A DNA stretch of 64,000 bases from Alentia gelatinosa (GCA_950022655.1 OX465581.1:111397125-111461124); one strand, 5' to 3'. Positions 12,937 to 23,900 are shown, counted from the stretch's first letter. Notes: generated by a model not told the origin, from the sequence alone. Program-made: numbers and translations.

Positions 12937-13234
12937 TTTATCTCACCCCTGGTATTTCTTCCCCATAGACTTAACATTGGGAACTTGTATCCAACGCTCG
13001 TTGAGTATTAAGAAAAAAAATACTCAATGGGGATTATGTCACAAATGTTAGCCTATTAGTCAATGTGAAGGGTGAGATAAATTCTGAAACCTTTTTATGT
13101 TTAGGGTCAGAGCTCAGTCCCATCTCCTTTGAATCGCTATGTGATTCACGTGGCTTCGCCTTGTGAATTACGACGGGGTTCAAACTCGTTGGGATACGAG
13201 CTCTGAACCTAAACTTTGATAAGTTTCCTCTATA
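12937..13234 (+). mobile_element. Pal-B element, full length
   Basis: TTATCTCACCCCTGG start, CCCCATAGACTTAAC, internal GGGTGAGATAAATTC, then a palindrome with arms CAGAGCTCAGTCCCATCT / GGGATACGAGCTCTGA, ending CTCTATAG. Confidence 0.9.
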
Positions 13235-13479
13235 GTATCTTCCCACACAAATACCATTGAGCAGAACAGCTGATGTTACCTCTACCAATTGCTTATATAT
13301 ATCGAAAATCTTTATGAGATACTCATAGCAATTTGAGATTGTTCTGCACAGCAATCTGTCATTTAATACAGTCTGAATGCTTCAAAATTAACATTACTTT
13401 TAAATTATACAACCACACGGATTTCTTTGCCAGTATCGCCCATCTAAATCGTAATCGTAATCATTGATACACCTCCCAG

Positions 13480-13660
13480 GGGGTGTCCTCTGCTACGACC
13501 CTTTTCTGTAAGTGCATGAGAATATGGAAGATATAGGTCACTTTTGTTCAGCACTTTTGGCCTATTTGCGGCGCCTCGTCCGCAGGGACTGTTCTGTGTG
13601 ATGATTGTCCTTATATTTAAACATAAGTCCTCCTAGGACCTCGCCTACAGGTATATATAT
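13480..13660 (+). repeat. Dispersed repeat, uninterrupted copy of 32137-32610
   Basis: Shares TTTTGGCCTATTTG, GCCTCGTC, GGGACTGT, TGTCCTTATATT and CCTCCTAGGACCT with the second copy, in the same order. The second copy carries a Pal-D insertion at the point equivalent to 13605/13606. Confidence 0.75.
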
Positions 13661-13807
13661 ATATACTCTCCTTTGCCCGCTTTGCTAAACGCCCCCCAGG
13701 AGCGAGAATTCATGAAGACTTTTGTTAAAATTTCACTTGATACATGACGACTATATCATGATGGTTATTCATAGCTTTTCCTGAAAAATATAATTGCTTA
13801 TACGACA

Positions 13808-13999
13808 TTTATTATCTATTGATGACAAAGTCCCAATTGAAAAAAATATATGGGCCTATAGTGAACCCCGATGTCAAAAACCATAACCATTGATTACGGC
13901 CTGAAAACCATTGGAAATAGTCCCTTTATGCTGGAGAGCAAGAAAACAGTCCCTAATGATATATCCTTTAATATAGAAAGTTCTAGGATTAATTTATTT
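13808..13999 (+). mobile_element. Pal-A2 body, palindrome missing
   Basis: TTTATTATCTATTGATGACA through ATTTATTTCAGAAGATGG aligns with the bodies of the Pal-A2 copies at 32972 and 23813. The palindrome is absent, and the G-rich MITE follows directly. Confidence 0.7.
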
Positions 14000-14008
14000 C
14001 AGAAGATG

Positions 14009-14190
14009 GAAGGGGCCATCCATAAAGTACGTACGCAGAATTTCTGAAATTTTGGAACCCCCCCCCCCCCCCCCACCCCCTCTCCCAATATTGTACGCAA
14101 TAGAACAGCGAGGGAGCATACGCCTATTTTCCAAAATTTCTTACCCCCCCCCCCCCTCGGTGCGTAGGTACTTTATGGATGGCCCCCAAT
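14009..14190. mobile_element. G-rich MITE (family M5)
   Basis: GGGGCCATCCATAAAGTACG at the left and its inverse at the right, with GCAGAATTTCTGAAATTTTGG and runs of C (14051-14072, 14145-14158) inside. This type of repeat is common in invertebrate genomes; its transposase class is not assigned here. Confidence 0.75.
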
Positions 14191-14567
14191 ACAAATACAA
14201 CAAATGATGGCCTAATGGACAGGAGATTCAGTAAAGGACACAATGGTCGAGAGTTTTACGGTCGCTCCTGGTTTACCGTTGCCTGTCCACAAAGCCAACT
14301 CTTATTGTCCATATTTTTCCAATGTCTACTCTAGCTATTCCTGGAATCTTTTGAAACAGTTCCGAATTAACCACACATGCTCAAATGCTTTCTGGTCTGA
14401 TGTACAGCATGAAGTTATTTCTGCCTGGAAATGGTTATGTGCATGTTATGGAATACGCATATCCCATCAGAATTTAATGTAGGTATTATGTTTTTATGAT
14501 CCCGCCTCGTGAAAATGTCATGAAGTTCTGTATGCTAGCTGTGTTTCACGGCCTGCATGACATCTAA
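14191..14567. other. Unassigned
   Basis: A 79-codon open frame (14243-14482) shows no domain. No repeat recognised. Confidence 0.3.
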
Positions 14568-15345
14568 AGCGGGATTCACACGATGGAATTCATGTACCTC
14601 ACTGGGTGTTTGTCTGAGACAAATCCTGCTGAGATTCTGTACTCGAACACAATCTCCTCGTCTAAATTTCCCTCAGGCCTGTTTTTCACCTGCAATTGTT
14701 GGTGACATTTACCCCTGAAAAGGAACAGATTTTGAACCCTGTGAGGTACATGGATCCCAGCGTGTAAATTCCACTTAACAAGGAGCAGAATCTAATAAGA
14801 CTTTGAACCCTGTGAGGTACATAAACGAAACCGTGTGAATTCCACTTAACAAGAAACAGAATCTCAGGGGAATTTGAACCTTGTGAGGTACATGAATCCC
14901 ACCGTGTGAATTCCACTTAACAAGGAGCAGAATCTCATGAGATTTTGAACCCTATGAGGTACATGAATCCCACCGTGTGAATTCCACTAAACTAGGAAAA
15001 GAATCTCATATGATTTTCAATCCTGTGAGGTACATGAATCCCATCATGTGAATTCCACTCAACAAGGAACATAGTCTCATAAGATTTTGAACCCTGCGAG
15101 GTACATGAATCCCACCGTGTGAAATCCACTTAACAAGGAACAGAATCTCATATGATTTCGAACCCTGTGAGGTACATGAACCCCACTGTGTGAATTCCAC
15201 TAAACTAGGAAAAGAATCTTATAAGATTTTCAACCCTGTAACGTGCATGAATCCCACACTGTGAATTTCACTTAACAAGGAACAGAATCTCATAAGATTT
15301 TGAACCCTATGAGGTACATGAATCCCACCGTGTAAATTCCACGTT
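14568..15345. repeat. Inverted-repeat element with its right end amplified as a 71-bp satellite
   Basis: The left end AGCGGGATTCACACGATGG and interior (TTTGTCTGAGACAAATCC, CAATTGTTGGTGACATTT) match 10746-10980. The right terminal repeat is then present about nine times. The GAGGTACAT motif recurs at about 14742, 14813, 14885, 14956, 15027, 15098, 15169, 15240 and 15311, a period of 71 bp. Confidence 0.9.
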
Positions 15346-15859
15346 ATAGGTATCGGTCATGCATTGACCCTGTCAATGCTGCCGCGCACATAAAACACTA
15401 CAAACCCCTAAACCCCTTTTTACGACCTGCTCTCTACACCGCCGCCGCTATGCAGCTTTGCCCCTGGGAAATCTGATTAGATTAGACTTTGAGAAGACGC
15501 ATGTGGGCGTGTCAGAAACATCCGTCAGTGCAGTTGTCCCTGGAGACTGCGGGTATCCTGTGCACCACGCCGCTGTCGCCGCTCGGGTGACTTCTTAATC
15601 CGGTCTGTATAATCTAGGGGTAGCCTCGTCCAACAACCAGCCCGCGGCTGATCCTCCAGGGAACGAGTGCTCATTGTGACTTATTTACACCAGAAAGCCG
15701 GGTTTGATCCCAACACCGGTCAATAAGCTCAATGCTGATCGGTCATGATCCGCTGCCTTCACGCAAGGTGTGTAGTCTAAAGATAGGCACACACTAAGCG
15801 ATGAGATTATCGTAAGTGTGTCGCGATGCCCGCAACAAGACGGGTCGCACCGCTCGTAT
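15346..15859. other. Unassigned
   Basis: No gene recognised. GGGTTTGATCCCAACACCGG near 15700 looks T-arm-like but no cloverleaf surrounds it. Confidence 0.3.
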
Positions 15860-16035
15860 CTCTTAAAATGTGGGATTCACACGTAGAGACTAATGTACCT
15901 GAGACGGGTCCACACGGTGGGATTCATGTACCTCACAAGGTTCGAAATGCCATGAGATTCTGTTCCTTTTTAGGGGTACAAGTTGCCACCAATTGCTTGG
16001 GAAAAACATTTCTCAAGGAAATCGAACCCTACAAT
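15860..16035. repeat. Partial GGGATTCATGTACC family element
   Basis: Carries GTGGGATTCACACG, GGTGGGATTCATGTACCTCA and GCCATGAGATTCTGTTCC in the arrangement of the family's end. The other end is missing. Confidence 0.6.
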
Positions 16036-16040
16036 CTATA

Positions 16041-16583
16041 TATATTAAATAGCATCATAATATCAGAATAATTTAAATTACATTCCAAATTCAGTTAGGA
16101 ACGTTTAAATCTCCATGTAGATGTCTTGTTTTCTCTCTGAAATCCTGGCTGCTGATTGGTCAATTGCATATGACGTCATCTCGCATTCACTCCGCCACGG
16201 CCGTGGCGTAGTATTGTTTATCCTACCCCTAATATAAAATCCAATAGGCTTAACATTGAGTTTCCGTATGCCCCGCTGACTGGCATACAAAGTTTTGTAT
16301 GCCACTAGTGGCATACAGAATCGTTATTACGTGATATTCCAAAATTGAGGAGACAGGATAGGATAAAATAAAAACCTGATTTGTTTTAATCTTGGCTACC
16401 GGAGTTTTGGCTCCGGACTTCACTGGCTTCGCCTCATGAAGTCACTATGCCAAACTCCAGTTGTGGCATACGGTGGGCAAGATTAAAACTCATCCATTTT
16501 TATGATACACTTTACGGGGGTGATCGTTGAGTATTTTTTTCTAATGCTATTCCTCGGGCTAAACTTGTATCAGGGGTGAGCTG
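16041..16583 (+). mobile_element. Pal-H body interrupted by Pal-C1
   Basis: Segments AATCCTGGCTGCTGATTGG and AATTGCATATGACGTCATCT, then after the insertion GGGGGTGATCGTTGAGTATT and CAGGGGTGAG, match the uninterrupted copy at 45415-45683 in order. Confidence 0.75.
16218..16507 (+). mobile_element. Pal-C1 element, complete, nested in Pal-H
   Basis: 290 bp from TTATCCTACCCCTAAT to TTTTTATGATA. Includes CCAATAGGCTTAAC, the internal inverse AGGATAGGATAAAATA, and a palindrome with arms TTTTAATCTTGGCTACCGG / GGTGGGCAAGATTAAAA and tip GGCTTCGCC at 16425-16433. Both junctions can be read against the empty site near 45604. Confidence 0.88.
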
Positions 16584-16963
16584 AAGTGGGTATAGACCAT
16601 CACCCAAATCCTAACTCCCGATGCCCGACACTGCCTCCCACTTCCCTCTCCCCCGCCCACCCCCCTTCCCCGACCGCCCCCTGCTCGTTGACGACTGTTA
16701 AATAAGCCAGAGGTTTTCCAGCACCCGATGGCGTTTCCACTCACACCCGGGCCCCGTGTACGTGAGCAAGCCGGCAAGCCACCCCAAGGGACCGGCTCAT
16801 TTATACCCGCTGCCGGTCTCCAAGCAGAGCCCCGAGGCTTCCCCTCCTTGCCCCTCCCTCCTCACCGCCGCCAGCCCCTCGCCCTCGCCCCCTCGCGCGT
16901 AACCCTCCACTCTCCACCCAGATCTTTCGAGGCGCTAGCCCTTGCTCATCTCTGCCTCAACCC
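16584..16963. other. Unassigned GC-rich stretch
   Basis: C-rich plus strand around 16620-16920. A 116-codon frame (16728-17078) runs into the fold-back element and shows no domain. Confidence 0.35.
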
Positions 16964-17559
16964 ACCGTTGGTTCGATTACTAGACCGATGGCATCACGGA
17001 CCGATGGCAACTGGACTGATGGCACCTCTTCGGACTGATGGCAACATTTTTCCTAAAACCGATGGCACTACTACCTAGACTGATGGCACCACTCACTGAT
17101 GGTTATTGCCAGGTTAAACTGTCTACACCACTGTCTACACCACTTTTTAACTACTGGGTATATCATATTTGCATATAAGAGAATTTACGTGATGATTTTA
17201 AAAAAAAGCCCCGGCTCTGCCCCCCTGGGCCATGGACACCTCGGTGCTGGCTGAGGTAGCAGCGGTGGTCTCTCCATGGCCAAGTGGTCATGAAGTTTTT
17301 TTTCAAAAATCTGAAAAAATCACCTGAAAGCTAAACTGGCAATCCTGTTATTACATGACTATTGCATATTACATACTATATATATATATATCAATTGGTG
17401 CCCATGTTCAGGTAAAAAGTGAGGTGGTGCCATCAGTCTAGACAAGTGGTGCCATCAGTCCAGGCACGGGTGCCATCAGTCCAGGTGAAACTGAAAAGAG
17501 GTGCCATCAGTCCAGGTGCCATCGGTCCGTGGTGCCATCGGTCCAGTTACCGTTGGTTC
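16964..17559. mobile_element. Fold-back element with satellite arms and 11-bp duplication
   Basis: Arms are arrays of GGACYGATGGCACC (16975-17103) and of its inverse (17398-17548). They flank an AT-rich centre of about 290 bp. ACCGTTGGTTC occurs directly outside both arms (16964-16974, 17549-17559), as an insertion duplication. 9-11 bp duplications with repeat-built arms are typical of Mutator-like fold-back elements, so that class is the best guess. Confidence 0.75.
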
Positions 17560-18594
17560 CCAGGGTAGCCACTAAGGACAGGGAGATTACTAGAAATCAT
17601 CTAGATGTAATTAGTAATATAAAATAGATTGTATCATTTGCCCCGGCAAACATAAATGGCCATGAAGCCTACTGAAAATAGGACTAGTAAGTCCTAGTAT
17701 AGTTAAACTCCAGAATAAATATTATCCTAAAAAAAAACCAAAAAAAACAGCTTACATTTCAGATTTTAAAAAAAGCAAGTGTCAAAAGTTATGAAACTTA
17801 AACAACTCATATGTTATGAGTTGTGAAATATAGGAATTGTTAAATGAGCTTCATAGATAATCTAGCTGGTTCTTATTTCAGCTTTAAACCACTCTATAGT
17901 GTCAATTCACAGTTGATTAGAATTCCCCTTTAAATGAGCACATGTGTTATGTTGACAAAACAAAACCCAATAACAAATGAGGTACTTTCCACTGAAGAAA
18001 ATAATCCCAGAGACTATAAAGGGTTTGAAATAAGAAATAACAGAAATGAGGGTATATCATTTACCATATTAATATGTTCATCTCTATTTACAATTAGAAC
18101 ACAAAATACCCCCAAAAGCGCTTAAAGTTTAAGCTATTTGAAAATCTGGCGGATGGGACAAATTTATTCCCAAACAGGCAGGTCGGTGCAGAGATACAAG
18201 CGGCCGCACTAAGGAGAGTGCAGGATCTCTGCTAGGAGAGTGGTAAGCCTCACCCGTCAGTCTGTCGTCTTTTGCACCCCTCCCTATGACACCCTGCACG
18301 CCACTGCCACATCCCCCCTCCCACTTGAGCCGTGTGTCTAAGGTCTCACCCTGCAAATTCACGGTGAAAGCCACGCCTGGGTCCTCGGCCCTTTTTTCCC
18401 TCCGCGTCTCGAGTTCCCTTTTATGTCTCGTGTTTAATTGGCCAATACGTTTGAACAAGAACATTCGGGGTAAGGACAGGCCGTGCTGAACACTGCCTTT
18501 AACATGGTGTCAATACAATTGGCCGTAAGAATGTTAGCTTAGGGGAGGCCGACTGCACATGCAGGAAAGCTATGTGCATGTACATATTGCGTCA
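17560..18594. other. Unassigned
   Basis: AT-rich to 18125, then mixed composition. Open frames at 18129-18489 show no domain. Confidence 0.3.
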
Positions 18595-18890
18595 TTATCT
18601 CACTACTGATATTTTCCCCCATGGACTTAACGTTCGGAACTCGTACCCAACGCTCATGTAGTATTTAGGAAAAAAATACTTAATGTGGATTATGTCACAA
18701 CTATGAGCCAATTAGTCAATGTGAGGGGTAAGATAGATTCAGAAACCTATTCAAGTTTACTGTCAGAGGCCAATTTCATTTCATTTGAATCGCTACGTTA
18801 TTCATGATGTTTCTCCTTGTGAATTACTACGCTATTCAACCTCGAGGTGATACAATCTCAGACCATAGACTTTCATAGGTTTCCTCTATG
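18595..18890 (+). mobile_element. Pal-B element, diverged
   Basis: TTATCTCACTACTG start, CCCATGGACTTAAC, internal GGGTAAGATAGATTC, and a palindrome with TGTCAGAGGCCAA / GATACAATCTCAGACCATA, ending CTCTATG. Confidence 0.8.
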
Positions 18891-19828
18891 GTAAATACTC
18901 TCCCTTTTGATTTTAGTTTGGTATCCTCTTCAACAGCAGCGAACGTTCTTGATTGACTAAGAAGATTTCTATAAATCATCTTCGCACCGTCAGTAGATTT
19001 TGATGTTTTTGTTAATATTTAGTTTGAACAGCGGAATGAGACTCTGCAGGTGCTTCTTGGAGTAACATCTAAGCCTACAAGGTGGTTGCATCCTCACAAC
19101 ACAATATTGATTCACAGTTGGCACTGATAGAAAGTCAATTGCCAGCTTGCACAAGTTCATGAATTGCATCATCACAAGTCAGCTGTTTGGCGCGAAACCA
19201 GCCCGTTTGTCGTCTGGAAAATCAATGTCGTCTGCCTTGCACATATGATCTCTAAGGGAACATCCGGCGGATCTGTAAATGAGGGACGCATGCGGAAGGA
19301 ACCCTATTATCGCCCTACACTGTAGGACAGACCCTTTGACAAGTGTATTCTGATGGAAATTAAATTGGATTCTTTTATTTTGAGGTGTTTTATCTGCGTC
19401 TTTGACATGGCCATATTTTTGTACGGGAGGCGGCGCCCAATCCAAATCACACCCAGTTATTGGCCGTCTGCTTTGCATTAGCGGACTATGACGTCAGCTC
19501 TGATATCCTTTCCCTCCTACAAGCGTCCTAAGGCTATTGTCCTGAGGGAGAGTCTTAATCTGAAAGGGTCACTGGTAGGGACTGATAACTAATCCGTGTC
19601 CGACTTATCCTTGCTATTGGATTTCTGTAAGTCTGTGGTCTAAATTTGGCCAAGACCTGCGGCAGCCTGGCATGACGTGATTAAGAGGCCCATCATTCCC
19701 GCGACAGGACATCGACCTGCAGGACATATAACCAATAGTGATATAGTGGCTGGATATCTCCAAGCCTGGCCAACATTATTTAGGAAAGATTGCCGTGTGT
19801 CTCAGGACTGCCAAGATAGTCTTTCGTA
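18891..19828. other. Unassigned
   Basis: No gene or repeat family recognised. Confidence 0.3.
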
Positions 19829-20255
19829 AGGCCCGTTTCCATTGGCCGACGAAAACGGTGTAGATATTTTTAGTTCTCCTAATAGCCCATATATATGGAC
19901 ACAGGCCTTTATGCGGCGTTTCCACATGCAGACTGAAACACATCGATAATTTTCACTTTGTACAAAAGTCGGTCGTTGGTTCTCCTTTGGAAAGGTCGGT
20001 GGACCATAATCAGTGACCTGAACTGCAAAAATGTGGTGGACTTTTAGTAGTAAAATGCAGAGTATCACCGATTAATTCCATGTATATTCATTTTGTGAGT
20101 GGGTGCAGTAGTCGGTCGGTGGTGCAATATTGCATAAGGCAGGAGAAAAAAGTTGTTAACAATTTCTGTTTCAACTTGACGATTATTGCACTAAATGTGT
20201 CGCATAATCGGTCGACGGTACGTAATGCCATAATCTGTGGTCATTATCTGCAGGC
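19829..20255. repeat. MITE family M3 sequences
   Basis: Contains CCCGTTTCCATTGGCCGACG, GGCGTTTCCACATGCAGAC, GTCGGTCGGTGGTGCAAT and GACGATTATTGCAC. The same motifs recur at 36011-36480 and 42528-43226. Boundaries uncertain; two units may be adjacent. Confidence 0.55.
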
Positions 20256-20654
20256 CCCTTAACAAATGGGCACAATTTCTTCATACATTTGGAATGGACC
20301 GTTATTTACTAAAATGGTACGATTCTTAACAATCTAACTTTTAGAACCCACCAAACACCATCATCTTCTAGAACAAGTCTATAGATTTCTTTTGCTTGAG
20401 GTCTCAGATTGGTTAAGATTTGACAATCAAGTCAAATTAAGTCAACTTATTTTGGTTCAGTTAAGAAACATTAGATACCTAAGGACAACATTATCACAAA
20501 CGAGCGTATGGCATGCATGCAGTCAATATTCAAGTTTTATTTAAGAATCCTGTTTCGATGAATAATATCAGCTCTGACAGGTAATAAATGAAAATTATTA
20601 TGCCAACGGTACAGAGGCAAATTGTGACTATACGGTTGAGAGAAGCGATGCTCC

Positions 20655-21200
20655 AGACTATCTATTATCCACCTAATACAATAGGAAGTGTGCATCACCA
20701 TACCCGGAGCATACAAATATATCCACCTAATGCAAAGTTTCAATAGAAAACACAATGAGAGTGTGTATCACCATACCCAGAGCATACAGATATATCCAAC
20801 TGTTATAAATTGTCAATAGAAAACACAATGAGAGTGTGTATCACCATACCCAGAGCATACAGATATATCCAACTAATATAAAGTGTCCATAGAAAACACA
20901 TAGGCAGCATAAAGATATGGTGTATGCTCCAGGCTGCAAAAGCTGGCGCATACGGGAATATAGTGCACATAAAAGAATAGTACATACCTAAATGAACTAA
21001 TATTGGAACGCCACTTGTCAGGATAGGGTGGATGATAAATACAATATAGACTGGTTTCAGATAAAAGCGGACATATAGTCAATAGCCCCAGAGTTGATTC
21101 TATGCAACATCATCGCATGCGCTCGGATATTACTATTCGTCAACTCCTTGGAGCATACCACTGCTTGTATCTGGAACCATGCAGTCAGTACTGTGTATGT
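20655..21200 (+). mobile_element. Pal-A1 element with tandemly repeated 5' end
   Basis: The first 80 or so bases (ATATCCACCTAATGC, AGAAAACACAATGAGAGTG, CATACCCAGAGCATACA) are present about four times at roughly 78-bp spacing before the rest of the body and an eroded palindrome ending GCAGTCAGTACTGTGTA. Confidence 0.8.
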
Positions 21201-21221
21201 ATGCTTCAGATCATGTTAATA

Positions 21222-21575
21222 TTATTATCCACCTAATACAAACTGTCCATAGAGAAGACCTAGGGAGTGTGTATGGACATACCTTGAGCATACAGATATG
21301 TTGTATGCTCCGCATGATGTCGCAAAAGCCGGCGCATAGTGAAAAATAGTGCATATGAAAAAATGGTGAGCACCTAAATTAACTAATATCAGTTCTCCAC
21401 TTGTCAGGAAAAGGTGGATAATAGATACAATATAGACTGGCTTCAGTTAAAAGCGGTTGGTATGCTCCTCGGAGTTACCTCTGCGCAATATCCTCGCATA
21501 CGCACGGATATTACTGCGCGTCAATTCCTCGGAGCATACGGCCGCTTTTATCTGAAACCAGTCAGTATTGTGTAT
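21222..21575 (+). mobile_element. Pal-A1 element, full length
   Basis: TTATTATCCACCTAATAC to GTCAGTATTGTGTA, with internal AGGTGGATAATAGA and a well-kept palindrome (GCGCAATATCCTCGCATACG). A Pal-C2 element begins directly after it. Confidence 0.9.
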
Positions 21576-21862
21576 TTATCCTACCCCTAATAAAAAACGC
21601 CATAGGCTTAACATGGGATTTGTTTATGTCACGGGTAGTGACATAAAGTGTTGTTTATGCCACTACTTTCTGATACTGAAAAAATATAGAAACGGGGTAG
21701 GATAAAATCTAGACGCCACTCGTTTGAGATTGAGTTTATATATGCCACTCATTTTGTTGGCTCCGTAATGTCACTCGTCTTCGACTCGTGAAATTATGGA
21801 GCCAATAAAATGTGGGCATAAATAAACTCAGACTCAAACTCGTGACGTCTCTTGATAGTATC
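21576..21862 (+). mobile_element. Pal-C2 element
   Basis: TTATCCTACCCCTAATAAAA start, GCCATAGGCTTAAC, internal GGGGTAGGATAAAATC, and a palindrome with arms GACGCCACTCGTTTGAGA / TCAAACTCGTGACGTCTC, inner ATTTTGTTGGCTCC / GGAGCCAATAAAAT and tip GTCTTCGAC. Confidence 0.9.
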
Positions 21863-22165
21863 CACAGGCCTTAGCATGACCCAGGACTGTGAGGTGAAAC
21901 ACCCCGCCACTCGGGCGATCTCTGACGGACTCAGTAAGTGGGGGGCGTATGGCAGGACATCTCCGCTCACACTGGGGACAGAGCAGCTGAGCCTGGTCAC
22001 AGTTTTTAGCGTGCTTGGTGGGGTCAGCTTCATGGAATTTCCACGCCACCACTCATTGTGAGTGACTGTGACAACGCCCGGCCCATTTTACATGAGGGTA
22101 GAACAGGGAAGGTTGGTCAACGCAAAGCGACCTTAGTATGCCCATGGGGATTCTAGTATCTGTGG

Positions 22166-22303
22166 TTTACCTCCCCCCTGGTATTTTTGTCCCATATGCT
22201 TAAGCTTCAGGTTTTCGTGTATAGGTTTACGTATGACATGAATAATCTACCTTCCCCCAGACGTCCTTTTTAAGGTTTTCATTTATTCTGGAGGTGAGGT
22301 AAT
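22166..22303 (+). mobile_element. Pal-I body
   Basis: TTTACCTCCCCCCTGG start, with CCCATATGCTTAAG about 22 bases in, closing with GGAGGTGAGGTAATATA. It lacks a palindrome of its own; the palindrome of a minus-strand Pal-C2 element begins at its end. Confidence 0.6.
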
Positions 22304-22585
22304 ATAAAGAGACGTCACGAGTTTGAGTCTGAGTTTATTTATGCCACGCATTTTGTTGGCTCCATAATTTCACGAGTCGAAGACGAGTGACATTATGGAG
22401 CCAACAAAATGAGTGACATAAGTAAACTCAAACTCAAACGAGTGGCGTCTAGATTTTATCCTACCCTGTTTCTACATTTTTTCAGTATTAGAAAGTAGTG
22501 GCATAAACAACATTTTATGTCACACCCAGTAACATAAACAAATCCCATGTTAAGCCTATGGGTTTTTTATTAGGGGTAGGATAAA
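22304..22585 (-). mobile_element. Pal-C2 element
   Basis: Reverse-oriented full copy. Palindrome 22308-22445 with tip GTCGAAGAC at 22376-22384; body carrying GTTAAGCCTATGG and ending TAGGGGTAGGATAAA. Confidence 0.9.
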
Positions 22586-23221
22586 GGTAAGATCTTCCAC
22601 CTTGCTCCAGTTTGCTGGTTCAATTTCATCTCTGCCCAAGTAGTGGGCTTCCAGGACGGTGTACTCAACAAGCAGGTATCGCTTGAAATGAAAATATGCA
22701 AGTACTTATCCTATATAGATGATATGTTAGACTTACTCTGTCTAGCTTGTGTACATGCAAAAGATGTGGTTGGCAGGGGCCGGGCATATATATCGTAATA
22801 TCTAAGAATGACAGGTTGTATATTCATTTGCAAAATTGGTCGGAGATCCGCAATGCTTTAGTCAGCGAGACTGTATGGCTTCCGCCAAAAGGCGCCGTTA
22901 TGGCCGCCCGACACGACGCTGTGTCCCTGTGCCAGGTCGTGATCGACTGCTCCCACCTCCATCCGCCACCTCCTTGCAGAGCAGACCTCGCAGAGGGCGT
23001 ACGTACCGACGGCCACCGCCGTGCCCACTGCTGGGTCGTAAATATAGCATCATTCTGGCGGCAAACAAGTGGTATGAAATTTGCGGCTAGCCCCGGTTTG
23101 GAAGCGCGCGACCCGGCGGCGGGCGAGCAGGGCGAGCAGGGCGAGCAGGGCCAGTGGCCCGAGCACACAGTCAGGCACACGCACACAAACGCATGCACAC
23201 ATAAAACATACGTACAAAAAA
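22586..23221. other. Unassigned GC-rich stretch
   Basis: Contains a short tandem repeat GGCGAGCAG (three times, about 23119-23150). Overlapping open frames of 124-164 codons on both strands show no domain and are probably composition-driven. Confidence 0.4.
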
Positions 23222-23402
23222 TAGTGCGTGCGGAAAAATAGTGCGTACGTAAATGAACTAATTTATCGGTACGCCTCTTGTCAGGAAATGATGGATGATA
23301 AATACAATATAGACTCTGCGCAATATCCTCGCATGCGTTCGGATATTACTATTACTACTCGGAGCATACGATCGCTTGTATCCGAGGATAGTCTATATTG
23401 TA
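23222..23402 (+). mobile_element. Pal-A1 element, 5'-truncated
   Basis: Starts within the body at GTGCGGAAAAATAGTGCGTA. The palindrome has lost its outer arms and is now bounded by CAATATAGACT and AGTCTATATTG. Confidence 0.75.
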
Positions 23403-23411
23403 TCTATTACA

Positions 23412-23813
23412 TACACAATAATCGATGGTTTTGTGGACAGGCGGCCGTAAACCACGAGAGGTTGACGCGTAGTGATACACGAGCGCTAGCGAGTGTATAT
23501 TACGAGGTCAACCGCGAATGGTTTATAGAGCTGCCTGTCCACAAAATCATCGTTTGTTGCATTTATTATCCATGTTTTCGAATAAATTAAACTCAGTAAT
23601 TGCCATATTAACGGGTATAACATCAGGAACTATTTCTTTACTCTATAGCAAAAGGGACTATTTTTCCCGTATACCATGGTTTTGAGGCCGTATACCGCAG
23701 GTTTGAATCCGTATACCACAGTTATGGTATCTGACAGGTTTTATACAATGGGAAGTGGTTTACTGAGTCCCCATACATTTTCAATGGGGACTTTGTATAC
23801 GATGGATAATAAA
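23412..23813 (-). mobile_element. Pal-A2 element, full length
   Basis: Palindrome first (outer arms AATCGATGGTTTTGTGGACA and inverse, core GTTGACGCGTAGTGATA, GAGCGCTAGCGAG). The body follows, with three GTATACCRYGGTTT-like segments and the closing CGATGGATAATAAA. Pairs with the opposite-strand copy at 32972-33373. Confidence 0.85.
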
Positions 23814-23900
23814 CTATTTTATCATATGGACTACTATTTTTTCACTAATGCATATATAGACGTTCAGAGACACTCACACATACATTCACACACAGATGAA

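Noticed and set aside
15660..15740. tRNA gene around GGGTTTGATCCC
   Set aside because: No acceptor-stem or anticodon-arm pairing could be found around it.
22747..23241. 164-codon open frame, plus strand, with overlapping minus-strand frame
   Set aside because: GC-rich composition keeps several frames open. The translation has low-complexity GEQ repeats and no domain, and there is no splice or start context.
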